A DNA stretch of 39,033 bases from an uncultured Clostridia bacterium (GTDB taxonomy: Bacteria > Bacillota > Clostridia > Christensenellales > UBA1242), in NCBI GenBank assembly GCA_947625165.1, contig CANQNH010000006.1, positions 1-39,033 of the forward strand. The letters run 5' to 3'. Position 1 is the stretch's first letter; the number at the start of each line of letters is the position of its first letter. The notes under the pieces are model-generated. The model did not search any database and had not been told where the DNA came from. It saw only the letters and a program-made list of their open reading frames with translations. Shown here in pieces: positions 8,638 to 18,380 of this stretch. The translations under genes were made by a program, and so were the position numbers.

Positions 8638-9765
8638 ATGGCAGGAAAGGACTATTATGAAATTTTGGGGGTGAGCAAGAGCGCTGACGCTGACGAGATT
8701 AAGTCGGCTTATCGCCGTTTGGCAAAAAAATATCACCCAGACCTTAACAAAACGCCTGAAGCCGCTGAAAAATTTAAGGAAATCAATGAGGCCTATGAGG
8801 TTTTGGGTGACGAGAAAAAACGTGCAAACTATGACCAATATGGCTCTGCGGACGGGCCACAGTTTCAAGGTGGTGGCTTTGGCGGAGATTTTTCTGGTTT
8901 TGGTGGTGGCTTTGGCGGTTTTTCCGACATTTTTTCGGACATATTTTCGGCGTTTGGCGGTGGCGGAAGTGGTCCGCGTATGCAGCAGCGCGGCGATGAC
9001 ATTGTGATTTCAATGCGCCTTTCTTTTGACGAGGCGATTTTCGGCGTGGAAAAACTGATTTCTTTCAACCGAGTTGAAACTTGTTCGAAGTGCAACGGCA
9101 CGGGCGCAAAAAATGGCAGAGAGTTCACCACTTGTCCGGACTGTAAAGGCTCGGGAAGGGTGAGAATTCAACAAAACACAATGTTTGGCACAACAATCAG
9201 AGAGAGTGTTTGTCCAAGATGCAGTGGCACGGGCAAGATGATTAAGGAGCGTTGTGAAGAGTGTGGCGGAAAAGGTTGTAAGCGTGTTCCGGCACAGGTG
9301 CGAGTGAAAGTGCCTGCTGGGATTGATGATGGTCAAACAATCCGAATGCGTGGAGAGGGAAATGCCCCTGCTGGACAGGGAATTTCTGGCGATTTGAACA
9401 TCAAAGTGACAGTTGGGCAGCATCCAATTTTCAAGCGTGTTGGCACGGATTTGCTTTTTGACCTTTATGTTCCATTCACAACCTGTCTTTTGGGCGGAAA
9501 GGTGGAAATTCCGCTGACAAGAGGCACGAAAGTCATTGATATTGATGCTGGAACGCAAAATGGAACAGTCATTCGCGTGAAAGGTAAAGGCGTGAAGGTG
9601 CTCAATCGTGAGGCGTATGGCGACCTTCTTGTGACGATTAAGAGCGAAATTCCAAAATCACTCACCAAAAAGGGAAGAGACCTTTTGAAAGAACTTGAAG
9701 CCAAGTTTGACGAAAATGACTATCCAAAAGCAAAAGAATTCAAAGGCAAGATGAAGAACTTGTGA
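8638..9765 (+). CDS. dnaJ: Chaperone DnaJ
   Basis: J domain [39 protein letters not shown] region, four CxxCxGxG-type zinc motifs. Confidence 0.98.
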   Translation: MAGKDYYEILGVSKSADADEIKSAYRRLAKKYHPDLNKTPEAAEKFKEINEAYEVLGDEKKRANYDQYGSADGPQFQGGGFGGDFSGFGGGFGGFSDIFSDIFSAFGGGGSGPRMQQRGDDIVISMRLSFDEAIFGVEKLISFNRVETCSKCNGTGAKNGREFTTCPDCKGSGRVRIQQNTMFGTTIRESVCPRCSGTGKMIKERCEECGGKGCKRVPAQVRVKVPAGIDDGQTIRMRGEGNAPAGQGISGDLNIKVTVGQHPIFKRVGTDLLFDLYVPFTTCLLGGKVEIPLTRGTKVIDIDAGTQNGTVIRVKGKGVKVLNREAYGDLLVTIKSEIPKSLTKKGRDLLKELEAKFDENDYPKAKEFKGKMKNL

Positions 9766-9858
9766 GCATCTTTTTAAAACTTTCAAAACTGGGCAAAAAG
9801 ATGTCAAAAAAGTGTGAAAAAAACGCGGGAAATTTTCTCAGAAATTGTGAAATTTCTC

Positions 9859-9889
9859 AAAAGTGGGGTATTGACAACCCACTTTTTTT
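9859..9889 (+). terminator. Intrinsic terminator downstream of dnaJ
   Basis: AAAAGTGGG (9859-9867) / CCCACTTTT (9878-9886), 10-nt loop, T-run to 9889. Confidence 0.75.
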
Positions 9890-9899
9890 GTGTTAGAAT
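9871..9899 (+). promoter_or_regulatory. SigA-type promoter overlapping the terminator hairpin
   Basis: TTGACA (9871-9876) - 17 bp - TAGAAT (9894-9899). Confidence 0.78.
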
Positions 9900-9924
9900 G
9901 TTGATGTGAAAAGGAGAAACACAA

Positions 9925-10386
9925 ATGACACAAGAAAGAAAATTGGAAAAATTGGAAAAGAAATTTAACAGAAAGATTGCTTTTTTTGAAAAAAAATTGA
10001 CAACTGCATACAGACGCGGTGACGCACTTGGATTTCATCTTTATGAAAGTAGAATTCAGGCTGTTGTCAACACCTATTTGGACAAACGCGCAAAAATTGA
10101 GAAATGCCAAGGATATATGGTGAATGTTGAGATTGGTTTTGCCAATCACAGTGCAAAGATTGATGTTTCGATTGAGCCGGGGAACGCTGTTGAATGCACA
10201 TTTGACGAATTTGCAGAATTCTTTAAGGAATATCAACTTTCTGAGGGAAAAGAAAAATCTGCTGAAAGCAAAGGCGTGGACAAGGCTGAAGAAAACTCTG
10301 CAACCGTCAAAGTGGAAGAGGATAGATCAAAGGAAAATGCCGATGGTAAAGCTTCTGTAAAAGAGACCTCAAAAGAAAAAGAGTGA
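9925..10386 (+). CDS. Hypothetical protein with charged coiled-coil-like N-terminus and low-complexity Lys/Glu tail
   Basis: Own promoter, GGAG RBS and downstream terminator; MTQERKLEKLEKKFNRKIAFFEKKLTTAYRRGDALGFHLYESRIQ...; no family recognised. Confidence 0.7.
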   Translation: MTQERKLEKLEKKFNRKIAFFEKKLTTAYRRGDALGFHLYESRIQAVVNTYLDKRAKIEKCQGYMVNVEIGFANHSAKIDVSIEPGNAVECTFDEFAEFFKEYQLSEGKEKSAESKGVDKAEENSATVKVEEDRSKENADGKASVKETSKEKE

Positions 10387-10459
10387 GGCAAAAACAAGAG
10401 AGAACCTTCAAAGAGCAAAAGAGGGCAAATCTTTTGAAAAAAGAAAAACTTGAAAAGAC

Positions 10460-10491
10460 GGATTGGAAGAACAAATTCCAATCCTTTTTTT
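10460..10491 (+). terminator. Intrinsic terminator
   Basis: GGATTGGAA-GAACAAA-TTCCAATCC-TTTTTTT. Confidence 0.92.
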
Positions 10492-10510
10492 GTTACCGCT
10501 TGAAATTATT

Positions 10511-10538
10511 TTGACTTTTTGCGTTTATGGTGTAAAAT
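10511..10538 (+). promoter_or_regulatory. SigA-type promoter upstream of pgk
   Basis: TTGACT - 16 bp - TAAAAT. Confidence 0.7.
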
Positions 10539-10559
10539 AGACTTAAAGTGGGTGAGATT

Positions 10560-11729
10560 ATGAAAAGAACAATAAGAGATTTGAAAGACATCAAAGGAAA
10601 AAGAGTTTTGCTTCGTTGTGACTTCAATGTGCCACTTGACAACTGGGGCGACATCCTCAACGCCAACCGTATTGAAGCAGCCTTGCCAACAATCACATAT
10701 TTGACACAGCAAGGCGCAAAATTGATTGTTTGTTCTCACCTTGGCAGACCAAAAGGCTATGACAAATTTCTGTCGCTTTTTCCAGTGGCGGTCTATCTTA
10801 TGAAAACCTTTCCAAACAAAGTGAAATTTTGCAGTAAGGTGGTTGGCCCGGAAGTTGATTTGGCAATCTCAAAACTCCACGATGGCGAAATCTTGGTGCT
10901 GGAAAACCTGCGCTTTGAAAAAGGCGAAGAGGAAAACAGCCCAGCTTTTGTCAAGGAGCTTTGCAACATTTGTGACATCTATGTTGACGATGCCTTTGGC
11001 GTTGCTCACAGAAAACAGGCGTCAAACTATGGCATTGCTTTGAAAAAGCCAAATGCGATGGGCTTTTTGATTGAAAAAGAATTGGAAGTGTTTGACAAAG
11101 CATTCAAAAAACCTGCTCATCCGTTTGTGGCAATCTTTGGTGGGGCAAAGGTGGACGATAAACTCAACCTCATCAACAATGTGATGGGAATGGCGGACAC
11201 AATCGTCATCGGGGGCGGAATGGCCTACACATTTTTGCAAGCCGAGGGCATCAGCGTTGGAAACAGCATATGCTCACACGAACTTGTCAATGATGCCAAA
11301 GAAATTTTGGAAAAAGCGAAAGCAAAGGGCATCAAAGTTTTGCTTCCGATTGACCATATTGCCGAGGCTGACGGCAAAGTGAAAACTGTTCGTCAACCAG
11401 AAATTGAGGGCAATTTTGCGGGGTTTGATATCGGCCCAAAAACAATCAAAATGTTCACATCAGAAATCCTCAACGCAAAACAAATTATGTGGAATGGTCC
11501 TGTGGGGAAATATGAGGACAGAAGGTTCAAAAAAGGCACAGACAAGGTTGCCCAAGCCGTTGCAAAAAGTGGAGCATATTCCATTGTGGGCGGCGGCGAC
11601 AGTGTGAGTGCTGTGGAAGCGGCCGGTGTTGCAGACAAAATCAATCATCTTTCCACAGGCGGCGGAGCAAGTTTGAAACTTATGGAAGGCAAGGTGTTGC
11701 CGGCGGTTGAAGTTATTGACACAATCTGA
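10560..11729 (+). CDS. pgk: Phosphoglycerate kinase
   Basis: GKRVLLRCDFNVPLD, CSHLGRPKG, VDDAFGVAHR, FGGAKVDDK, WNGPVG, STGGGASLKLMEG motifs. Confidence 0.98.
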   Translation: MKRTIRDLKDIKGKRVLLRCDFNVPLDNWGDILNANRIEAALPTITYLTQQGAKLIVCSHLGRPKGYDKFLSLFPVAVYLMKTFPNKVKFCSKVVGPEVDLAISKLHDGEILVLENLRFEKGEEENSPAFVKELCNICDIYVDDAFGVAHRKQASNYGIALKKPNAMGFLIEKELEVFDKAFKKPAHPFVAIFGGAKVDDKLNLINNVMGMADTIVIGGGMAYTFLQAEGISVGNSICSHELVNDAKEILEKAKAKGIKVLLPIDHIAEADGKVKTVRQPEIEGNFAGFDIGPKTIKMFTSEILNAKQIMWNGPVGKYEDRRFKKGTDKVAQAVAKSGAYSIVGGGDSVSAVEAAGVADKINHLSTGGGASLKLMEGKVLPAVEVIDTI

Positions 11730-11810
11730 CTTAAAACACAAGTTTTTGTCAAAAATGGATTTATGGCGCGTGTCGGCATAATAAAAAAGTAAAGACATAA
11801 GGAGAAAAAT

Positions 11811-12575
11811 ATGAAAAAACTCATCGTTGCAAACCTGAAAATGAACACCACTCCAAGCGAGTTCAAGACCTACGCAATGACCATTGCAACCAAAGCGAAA
11901 GGGTCAAAAAACAATATTGTTGTTTGCCCACCATTCACACATTTGGCGGTTGCAAAAGAAATTTTGACTTCCAGCAAGGTTTCATATGGCGCACAGAATA
12001 TGTCTGCCGAAGAAGAGGGCTCTTTCACGGGTGAGGTCAGCGCAAAAATGGTCAAAGATTTGGGCGCGGAATATGTCATTCTTGGACACAGCGATGTGCG
12101 AAACAAATTCAAAGAAACTGACAAACTGATCAATCGAAAAATCAAAACTGCTCTTGCAAACGGGATCAAGGTGATTTTGTGTGTTGGCGAAAGTTTGCAA
12201 ACAAGAGAAAGCAAGCAGACGCAAAATTTTGTTCGAAAACAACTTGATGACGATTTGAAAGGCATCTATGAAAACGAACTTGAAGGCGTCATCATTGCCT
12301 ATGAGCCTGTGTGGGCAATCAGCACAAACAAAACATCGTCAAGCAAAGGCATCACAAACAAAGACATCTCAAAAATGGTTGAGGTGATAAGAAAAGAAAT
12401 TGAAGCACAGTTTTCCGCAAAGGCTGCAAAGAAAATCACTGTTCTTTATGGCGGAAGCGTGGGTCTGAACAACTATAAAAAAATTCTTTCCAACGAGAGC
12501 ATTGATGGTGCGCTTATTGGGGCAGCAAGTTTGGATGTTGACGCATTTTCTGTGATTGCAAGAGAGAACTATTGA
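11811..12575 (+). CDS. tpiA: Triosephosphate isomerase
   Basis: VANLKMNTTPSE, YVILGHSDVR, IIAYEPVWAI, YGGSVG, GALIGAASL motifs; His-to-Asp type change in the classical GHSERR context. Confidence 0.95.
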   Translation: MKKLIVANLKMNTTPSEFKTYAMTIATKAKGSKNNIVVCPPFTHLAVAKEILTSSKVSYGAQNMSAEEEGSFTGEVSAKMVKDLGAEYVILGHSDVRNKFKETDKLINRKIKTALANGIKVILCVGESLQTRESKQTQNFVRKQLDDDLKGIYENELEGVIIAYEPVWAISTNKTSSSKGITNKDISKMVEVIRKEIEAQFSAKAAKKITVLYGGSVGLNNYKKILSNESIDGALIGAASLDVDAFSVIARENY

Positions 12576-12627
12576 AAAAATTAAACAAAACTGAGAAAAA
12601 ATTTGGGATTTGAGGAAACGACAAGGG

Positions 12628-13731
12628 ATGAACCATATTGCACTATATCGAAAATATCGACCAAAGACATTTGATGAGGTGATTGGGCAGGACCATATCA
12701 CCAAAACGCTTCAAAATCAAATTATGAACAATCAAATTGGTCATGCCTATCTTTTCACGGGCACAAGAGGCACGGGGAAGACAAGTGTTGCCAAAATTTT
12801 TGCCAAGGCTGTCAACTGTCTTTCACCGGTGAACGGCTCGGCGTGTGGAGAGTGTGAAAATTGCAAGCGGCTGGAACAGGAAAACGACATTAACATCATC
12901 GAAATTGATGCTGCATCCAACAACAAAGTTGACGATATTCGTCAAATTCGCGAAAAAGTGAAGTTTATGCCTGTTGGCGCAAAATATAAGGTCTATATCG
13001 TTGACGAAGTGCATATGCTGTCTGACAGCGCGTTCAACGCACTTTTGAAAACTTTGGAAGAGCCACCTCCATACATCATTTTCATTCTTGCCACAACAGA
13101 GGTGCACAAATTGCCGCAAACCATACTTTCGCGCTGCGTGAGGTTTGACTTCCGGCTTGTCAGCGTTGACGAACTTTGCAAGCATCTTGCAAAAGTTTTT
13201 GACAAAGAAAACATCACATATGATGCCGACAGTTTGAAAATCATTGCAAATGCGGGCGAGGGCAGCGTGCGTGACACTTTGTCGATTGCGGACAGCATTT
13301 CGGCATATTCTCAAGGGCAAATCACAAAGGAAAAAACATTGCAAGTTTTGGGGACAACCGACATCGACTTGACGCTTGAATTTTTTGAAAAGATATATGA
13401 AAAAGAACTTGGCGGCGTGCTTTCATACATCGACAAAATCGAAAAAGAAGGCAAAAATTTGGCAGTGTTTGCAAAGGACCTTTCTCGTCACGCAAGAGAT
13501 TTGCTTGTTTGCAAAAGTTGCAAAAACGCAAACGAAATTTTGAATTTGACAGATGATGTTTTTGAAAAGTTTTCTGCTCAGGCGGAGAAGTTTGCGGAAA
13601 AAGATTTGATAAGATATATGCAAGTTTTTTCAAGTGCGGAGAGCGAACTGAGATACACACTTTCGGTGAGACTTTTGCTTGAAACCACTTGCTTGAACGC
13701 CATTCTTGGCTTTGACGCAAAAAAAAACTGA
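12628..13731 (+). CDS. dnaX: DNA polymerase III subunit gamma (0-frame product of dnaX, 367 aa)
   Basis: MNHIALYRKYRPKTFDEVIGQDHI, GTRGTGKTSVAKIFAKAVNC, CGECENC, KVYIVDEVHMLSDSAFNALLKTLEEPP; ends at TGA directly after A9 tract. Confidence 0.95.
   Translation: MNHIALYRKYRPKTFDEVIGQDHITKTLQNQIMNNQIGHAYLFTGTRGTGKTSVAKIFAKAVNCLSPVNGSACGECENCKRLEQENDINIIEIDAASNNKVDDIRQIREKVKFMPVGAKYKVYIVDEVHMLSDSAFNALLKTLEEPPPYIIFILATTEVHKLPQTILSRCVRFDFRLVSVDELCKHLAKVFDKENITYDADSLKIIANAGEGSVRDTLSIADSISAYSQGQITKEKTLQVLGTTDIDLTLEFFEKIYEKELGGVLSYIDKIEKEGKNLAVFAKDLSRHARDLLVCKSCKNANEILNLTDDVFEKFSAQAEKFAEKDLIRYMQVFSSAESELRYTLSVRLLLETTCLNAILGFDAKKN
13719..13731 (+). promoter_or_regulatory. Putative dnaX -1 frameshift / transcriptional slippage site
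   Basis: GCA AAA AAA AAC TGA: A9 (13719-13727) containing slippery heptamer A-AAA-AAC followed by stop; -1 frame open to 14060. Confidence 0.75.
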
Positions 13732-14060
13732 AAATTGAGGTTGACAAGACAAAACTTTCGGCAAGCAATGTTTGGGGAAAAGTGGTGTTGTTTTTGAAAG
13801 AACATCATAAAGTTGCCTTGCACGTTGCTTGCGGTGACATCACAAATGCACAAATTGAGGGCGGAGATTTGGTGATAAGGACAAGCGACGCTTTCCTTGT
13901 GGATGTTCTGGAAAACGGAAAGAAAGACATTGAGGCCGCATTGCGCTGGCAAGGACTTGACCTTTCGTTCAAAGTTGTGAAGTTTGAAAGTGTCGAACAA
14001 AAAATTGAAAAGGACATCAAAAAAGTTAAAAATTTCTTTTCAAATGTTGAGTTTGAATGA
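13728..14060 (+). CDS. dnaX: DnaX C-terminal (tau-like) extension read in the -1 frame: LKIEVDKTKLSASNVWGKVVLFLKEHHKVALHVACGDITNAQIEGGDLVIRTSDAFLVDVLENGKKDIEAALRWQGLDLSFKVV...
   Basis: Contiguous -1 frame from 13728; content resembles the C-terminal domain of Firmicutes DnaX; predicted fusion 12628-14060 is 477 aa. Confidence 0.75.
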   Translation: MKIEVDKTKLSASNVWGKVVLFLKEHHKVALHVACGDITNAQIEGGDLVIRTSDAFLVDVLENGKKDIEAALRWQGLDLSFKVVKFESVEQKIEKDIKKVKNFFSNVEFE

Positions 14061-14210
14061 AGAGTTAAAAATCAAATTTTCCAAGCAAATATGAAAAATG
14101 AAAAATAAAAAAATGAAAAATCGCAAAAATTTTGATAAAAAACGCGAAAAAAATGCAAAAAACTTGAAAAATTATAAAATTTAATCAAAAAAGAGAAAAG
14201 GAGAACAAAA

Positions 14211-14525
14211 ATGGGATACGGATTTGGTGGCGGCTTTGGCGGACAAAATATGCAATCACTTATGCGTCAGGCACAAAAAATGCAAGAAGATATGAAGAGA
14301 ATTCGCGAGGAGATTGACGCAACGGAATATCATTCGTCAGTTGGTGGCGGAATGGTTGAGGTGACCTGCCTTGGAAACAAAACAGTGAAGTCTGTTCGCA
14401 TCAAAAAAGAGGTTGTTGACCCTGATGATGTGGAAATGCTTGAAGATTTGGTTGTGAGCGCGTTCAACGACTGCATCAAACAAATTGTTGAGGACGAACA
14501 AAGAAAACTTCCAATGGGATTGTGA
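14211..14525 (+). CDS. ybaB: YbaB/EbfC family nucleoid-associated protein
   Basis: MRQAQKMQEDMKRIREEIDATEYHSSVGGGMVEVTCLGNKTVKSVRIKKEVVDPDDVEMLEDLVVSAFNDCI; between dnaX and recR. Confidence 0.95.
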   Translation: MGYGFGGGFGGQNMQSLMRQAQKMQEDMKRIREEIDATEYHSSVGGGMVEVTCLGNKTVKSVRIKKEVVDPDDVEMLEDLVVSAFNDCIKQIVEDEQRKLPMGL

Positions 14526-14526
14526 A

Positions 14527-15120
14527 ATGAACGATTTTGAAGAGCCGATTGAGAAACTGATTGAATATTTCAGAGCGCTGCCCGGCGTGGGATATAAAAC
14601 CGCACAGCGCTATGCTTTTTTCATCATTGAAAACAGCAAAGAGGCGGCACAAAATTTTGCAAATGCAATTTTGGATGTGAAAAATAAGGTCAAACTTTGC
14701 CAAGAGTGTGGAAACTACAGCACCAACGACATCTGCAAAATTTGTGAAAGACGAAACAAACAGTTGATTTGCGTTGTCCAAGAGCCAAAAGACATTGTTT
14801 CAATGGAAAAAGTGAAAAGTTATGATGGGGTCTATCACGTGCTGTTTGGCTGCATAAATCCTCTTGAAAACAAGGGGCCAAATGACATCAGAATAAAAGA
14901 ATTGCTTGCGCGAGTGCAAAAAAACGATGTCAAAGAAGTGATTATGGCAACAAATCCGGATGTTGAGGGGGAAGCAACCGCGATGTATATCGCAAAACTG
15001 TTGAAACCTCTTGGGGTCAAAGTGACCAGACTTGCACAGGGCATCTCCATTGGCAGCGACATTGAATTTGCCGACGAGGTCACTTTGGAAAAGGCACTGA
15101 AAAGCCGACAAGAAATTTGA
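14527..15120 (+). CDS. recR: Recombination protein RecR
   Basis: EKLIEYFRALPGVGYKTAQRYAFFII; CQECGNYSTNDICKIC zinc finger; Toprim VIMATNPDVEGEATAMYIAK. Confidence 0.96.
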   Translation: MNDFEEPIEKLIEYFRALPGVGYKTAQRYAFFIIENSKEAAQNFANAILDVKNKVKLCQECGNYSTNDICKICERRNKQLICVVQEPKDIVSMEKVKSYDGVYHVLFGCINPLENKGPNDIRIKELLARVQKNDVKEVIMATNPDVEGEATAMYIAKLLKPLGVKVTRLAQGISIGSDIEFADEVTLEKALKSRQEI

Positions 15121-15292
15121 CGCACTATTGTGTTCTTAGTTGTCTTAAATTTAAGATTAAAGAAATCCTTGAATAAAGAAAACATAAAATTCAACTTCAA
15201 AAAAGCTGTAAATACAACTTTTTTGAATAAGAAAATAAAAAATAAAAAAAAGAATGTGCTGTTTTGGGACAGCATAAAAGAAGGAGGGCAAA

Positions 15293-15889
15293 ATGACAAA
15301 GGAAGAATTGATGGCTGCACTTTTGAATATTCGTGCAGAAAGTTGGGAAATGAGGGTGAACGAAATCCCTGAAAAATATCAATCAACAATCAATGAAGCA
15401 ACAGAATACTATTTAAAAACAAAAGACGAAGATGTGATTTTGGGGATTATTGGGGCGTGCCGAGATTATATAACTTTTGGCTCAATTCCTCTTTCCACAT
15501 ATACGCAAAAAGCATTCAGGCAAAAGGCATACCTGGCAAATCCTCATATTTTGGATATGGACAAAATCAGCACTGACGAACTTCAAGATTTGAAGGACAA
15601 TTTGCAAAATTTCAAAGGAACGGTTGAAATGTTTTATGGTAAATCATCTGAAGAGGAAGTTTCCAAGTTGATTGAAAAAGACATTGAATTTAAAAAATCG
15701 AAAGAAATCAGAGAAGAAAATCGGAAGAAATATGATGCAAAAGCACCAAAAGCATACAGTCCTTATGGCGCACAAGTGAGCACCAGCGAGCATAAAGATG
15801 GAAGGAGGGCAACAACTTCCACATATGTCCAAAAAGGTGGCGCGATGACGCGAGATGCTGTTTACGGTGGCAGAAATTTGAAAAATTAA
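15293..15889 (+). CDS. Hypothetical protein (198 aa)
   Basis: Strong RBS AAGGAGG, intact ORF, followed by intrinsic terminator; no family recognised. Confidence 0.75.
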   Translation: MTKEELMAALLNIRAESWEMRVNEIPEKYQSTINEATEYYLKTKDEDVILGIIGACRDYITFGSIPLSTYTQKAFRQKAYLANPHILDMDKISTDELQDLKDNLQNFKGTVEMFYGKSSEEEVSKLIEKDIEFKKSKEIREENRKKYDAKAPKAYSPYGAQVSTSEHKDGRRATTSTYVQKGGAMTRDAVYGGRNLKN

Positions 15890-15896
15890 GCAAAAG

Positions 15897-15916
15897 AGCG
15901 TGATGAACGCTTTTTT
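15897..15916 (+). terminator. Intrinsic terminator
   Basis: AGCGT-GATGA-ACGCT with T-run TTTTTT. Confidence 0.7.
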
Positions 15917-15969
15917 CTTTACTTTTTCATATTTTTGTGCTAGAATGTTCCCAAAACAATGGAGAGAAA

Positions 15970-17817
15970 ATGAGTATCAAAAAAGAGATCTATCAAATTT
16001 TGTGCGATGCGGTCAAGGGCTTGGGAATTGATGCCGAAGGGCTTTCTGTTGCATTCTCAAACAGACCGGAGCTTTGCGACTATCAATGCAATTTTGCGAT
16101 GATGTGTGCAAAGCGCCTGAACGAAAAACCGTTTGATTTGGCCGAAAAAATTGTGAAAAACATCAAAAAAACCGAATTTTTTGAATTTTTGGCAGCAAAT
16201 CCGGGATTTATCAATGTGAAAGTGACGGACAAAGCACTGTCAGAATTTTGCAACGATGTTGCTGTGGACAAAAATCTTGGCATTGAACAAGTGTCGAAGC
16301 CAAGGTTGGTTTTCTTTGACTATGGCGGCGCAAATGTTGCAAAAGAACTTCACGTTGGGCATTTGCGTTCTCCAATCGTGGGTGAGGCGCTGAAAAGACT
16401 TCATTTTGTCAGAGGTGACAGAGTGCTTTCTGATATGCACTTGGGAGACTATGGCTTGCAAATGGGGTTGACTGTTTTGCAACTGAAAATTGACGGCTTT
16501 TTGGATGCCTTTTTTGAAAAAACGCAAAAAAATGATGAAAAAAGCGCAAAAAAAAGCGAAAAAAGTGTTGATTTTTCAAAAATTCCGCTTGAAAATGTCA
16601 CTTTGGATGTTTTGAATGATGAATATCCAAAAGCATCAAAACGCAAAGATGTGGATGAAGAGTTCAAGAAAAAAGCGGATGAAATCACGCTGTTCATTCA
16701 AAAAGGAGTTGAGCCATATTACACAATCTATCAAAAAATCCGACAACTTTCTGTTGTGGAAATTTTGAAAAACTATAAACTTCTCAACTGCGAGTTTGAC
16801 TATACTTTCGGCGAAAGTGATGCGCAGGACTATATTGACGACACAATTCAAATTTTTGTTGACCGAAAACTTGCCCGTGAAAGCGAGGGTGCGCTTGTTG
16901 TGGACGTTGCACGAGAGGGCGAGCATATTCCAATCCCGAAAAAGAGCGAGGACGAGCCTCAACGCTTTAAAAATCCAATGCCACCGGCAATCATCAAAAA
17001 GTATAACGGCGGTGACCTTTATGCCACCACGGACATCGCAACTGTTGCGATGCGAAACGAAAAAGATGTCCCAGATGAAATTGTTTACATCACCGACAAG
17101 CGTCAAGACACACACTTTGAGCAGGTGTTCAGGTGCTGCAAACTTGCGGGCATCTCTCCTGAGGGGCAAAAACTTGTGCATATCGGCTTTGGAACGATGA
17201 ATGGCAAGGACGGAAAACCATTCAAGACGCGCTCGGGCGATGTGGTTCGGTTGAAAGATGTTGTTGGACTTCTTATCGACAAAGCAAGTGAAAAACTTGC
17301 CGCAAATGGCATCAAAGGAGATGCCGAACTTGCCAGAAAAATTGGCGTTGGGGCGATGAAGTTTGGCGACCTTTCCAACACACTTGAAAAAGATTATGTT
17401 TTTGACATTGAAAAGTTTTTGTCGTTTGACGGAAAAACGGGGCCATACATCCAATACACTATTGCGCGCATCAACTCCATTTTGTCAAAGGCAGGTTTGT
17501 CACAGACGGGGCGTGGGCAGCAAAATGGCGGCCTTTGTGTTGACATTCAAACTGTCGAAGAGAAAAATATTGCCCTTGCGATTTTGAAACTTAACTCTGC
17601 CTACCAAGTGTCATATGACGCATATTCTCTCAACTCGCTTTGTCTGGCAACATTTGAACTTGCAAGTGCATTTTCAACATTCTATAACAATCACAAAATT
17701 TTGACTGAGCAAAATGAGAAGAGAAAGAAATCTATGCTTGCAATTTGCCTGCTTGTCAAGAAGTGTCTTGAAAAAGCACTTTGGACACTTGGGATTGACA
17801 GCGTTGAAAAGATGTGA
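15970..17817 (+). CDS. argS: Arginyl-tRNA synthetase
   Basis: DYGGANVAKELHVGHLRSPIVGEALKRL (HIGH motif), DKRQDTHFEQVF, GFGTMNGKDGKPFKTRSGDVV; C-terminal DALR region. Confidence 0.96.
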   Translation: MSIKKEIYQILCDAVKGLGIDAEGLSVAFSNRPELCDYQCNFAMMCAKRLNEKPFDLAEKIVKNIKKTEFFEFLAANPGFINVKVTDKALSEFCNDVAVDKNLGIEQVSKPRLVFFDYGGANVAKELHVGHLRSPIVGEALKRLHFVRGDRVLSDMHLGDYGLQMGLTVLQLKIDGFLDAFFEKTQKNDEKSAKKSEKSVDFSKIPLENVTLDVLNDEYPKASKRKDVDEEFKKKADEITLFIQKGVEPYYTIYQKIRQLSVVEILKNYKLLNCEFDYTFGESDAQDYIDDTIQIFVDRKLARESEGALVVDVAREGEHIPIPKKSEDEPQRFKNPMPPAIIKKYNGGDLYATTDIATVAMRNEKDVPDEIVYITDKRQDTHFEQVFRCCKLAGISPEGQKLVHIGFGTMNGKDGKPFKTRSGDVVRLKDVVGLLIDKASEKLAANGIKGDAELARKIGVGAMKFGDLSNTLEKDYVFDIEKFLSFDGKTGPYIQYTIARINSILSKAGLSQTGRGQQNGGLCVDIQTVEEKNIALAILKLNSAYQVSYDAYSLNSLCLATFELASAFSTFYNNHKILTEQNEKRKKSMLAICLLVKKCLEKALWTLGIDSVEKM

Positions 17818-17991
17818 GATTTAAAAAAGCGGTTGTCGGCGATGTTCCGAATGGGCGATCTTTTTCAAAATGTTATCTTATTCAACGGCTTATATAAAAT
17901 ATATAACAAATGTGTGTCCAAATCGTCAGACGCCCGAAAATATCGCAAGAAAAAATAATCGAAAAAAAATAAAAAATTTTTGAAAAAGGTC

Positions 17992-18020
17992 TTTACAAAT
18001 TCAAAAAATTGTGTTATGAT
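17992..18020 (+). promoter_or_regulatory. SigA-type promoter
   Basis: TTTACA - 17 bp - TATGAT. Confidence 0.65.
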
Positions 18021-18060
18021 ATGGACAGTTGAAACAACAAAAACACACGGAGGTGTCATT

Positions 18061-18240
18061 ATGAAAGTTATGATTGGTGAGATTTACAAAAATCGAGCAA
18101 CCATTTTTACAGCAGATGAAACAATCAGTGGAAAATCTTTCCCTGTTAAAGAAGCAACTATTGGAGAAATCCAAAAAGTTAAAACACCCTTGACACGCGA
18201 AGAAAAAGAAAACTGGAGTTCTCGCATTCTGGGGAAATAA
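18061..18240 (+). CDS. Small hypothetical protein (59 aa)
   Basis: MKVMIGEIYKNRATIFTADETISGKSFPVKEATIGEIQKVKTPLTREEKENWSSRILGK; promoter, GGAGG RBS, terminator downstream. Confidence 0.7.
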   Translation: MKVMIGEIYKNRATIFTADETISGKSFPVKEATIGEIQKVKTPLTREEKENWSSRILGK

Positions 18241-18285
18241 GTTTGAAACCGCTTAAAAAAGTTTTTTGGTGGCAAAAATTTGAAA

Positions 18286-18315
18286 AAATATCGAGAAAAT
18301 TCGATATTTTTTTTT
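18286..18315 (+). terminator. Intrinsic terminator
   Basis: AAATATCGA-GAAAAT-TCGATATTT followed by T-run. Confidence 0.85.
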
Positions 18316-18380
18316 AATTTTATTTTGTATTTTCGGTTTCTTGTGATAAAATAGTGTTGAATATGTGATGTGGAGTGCTT

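Noticed and set aside
16636-17454. 272-aa minus-strand ORF inside argS
   Set aside because: Antisense to argS, no RBS or recognisable domain.
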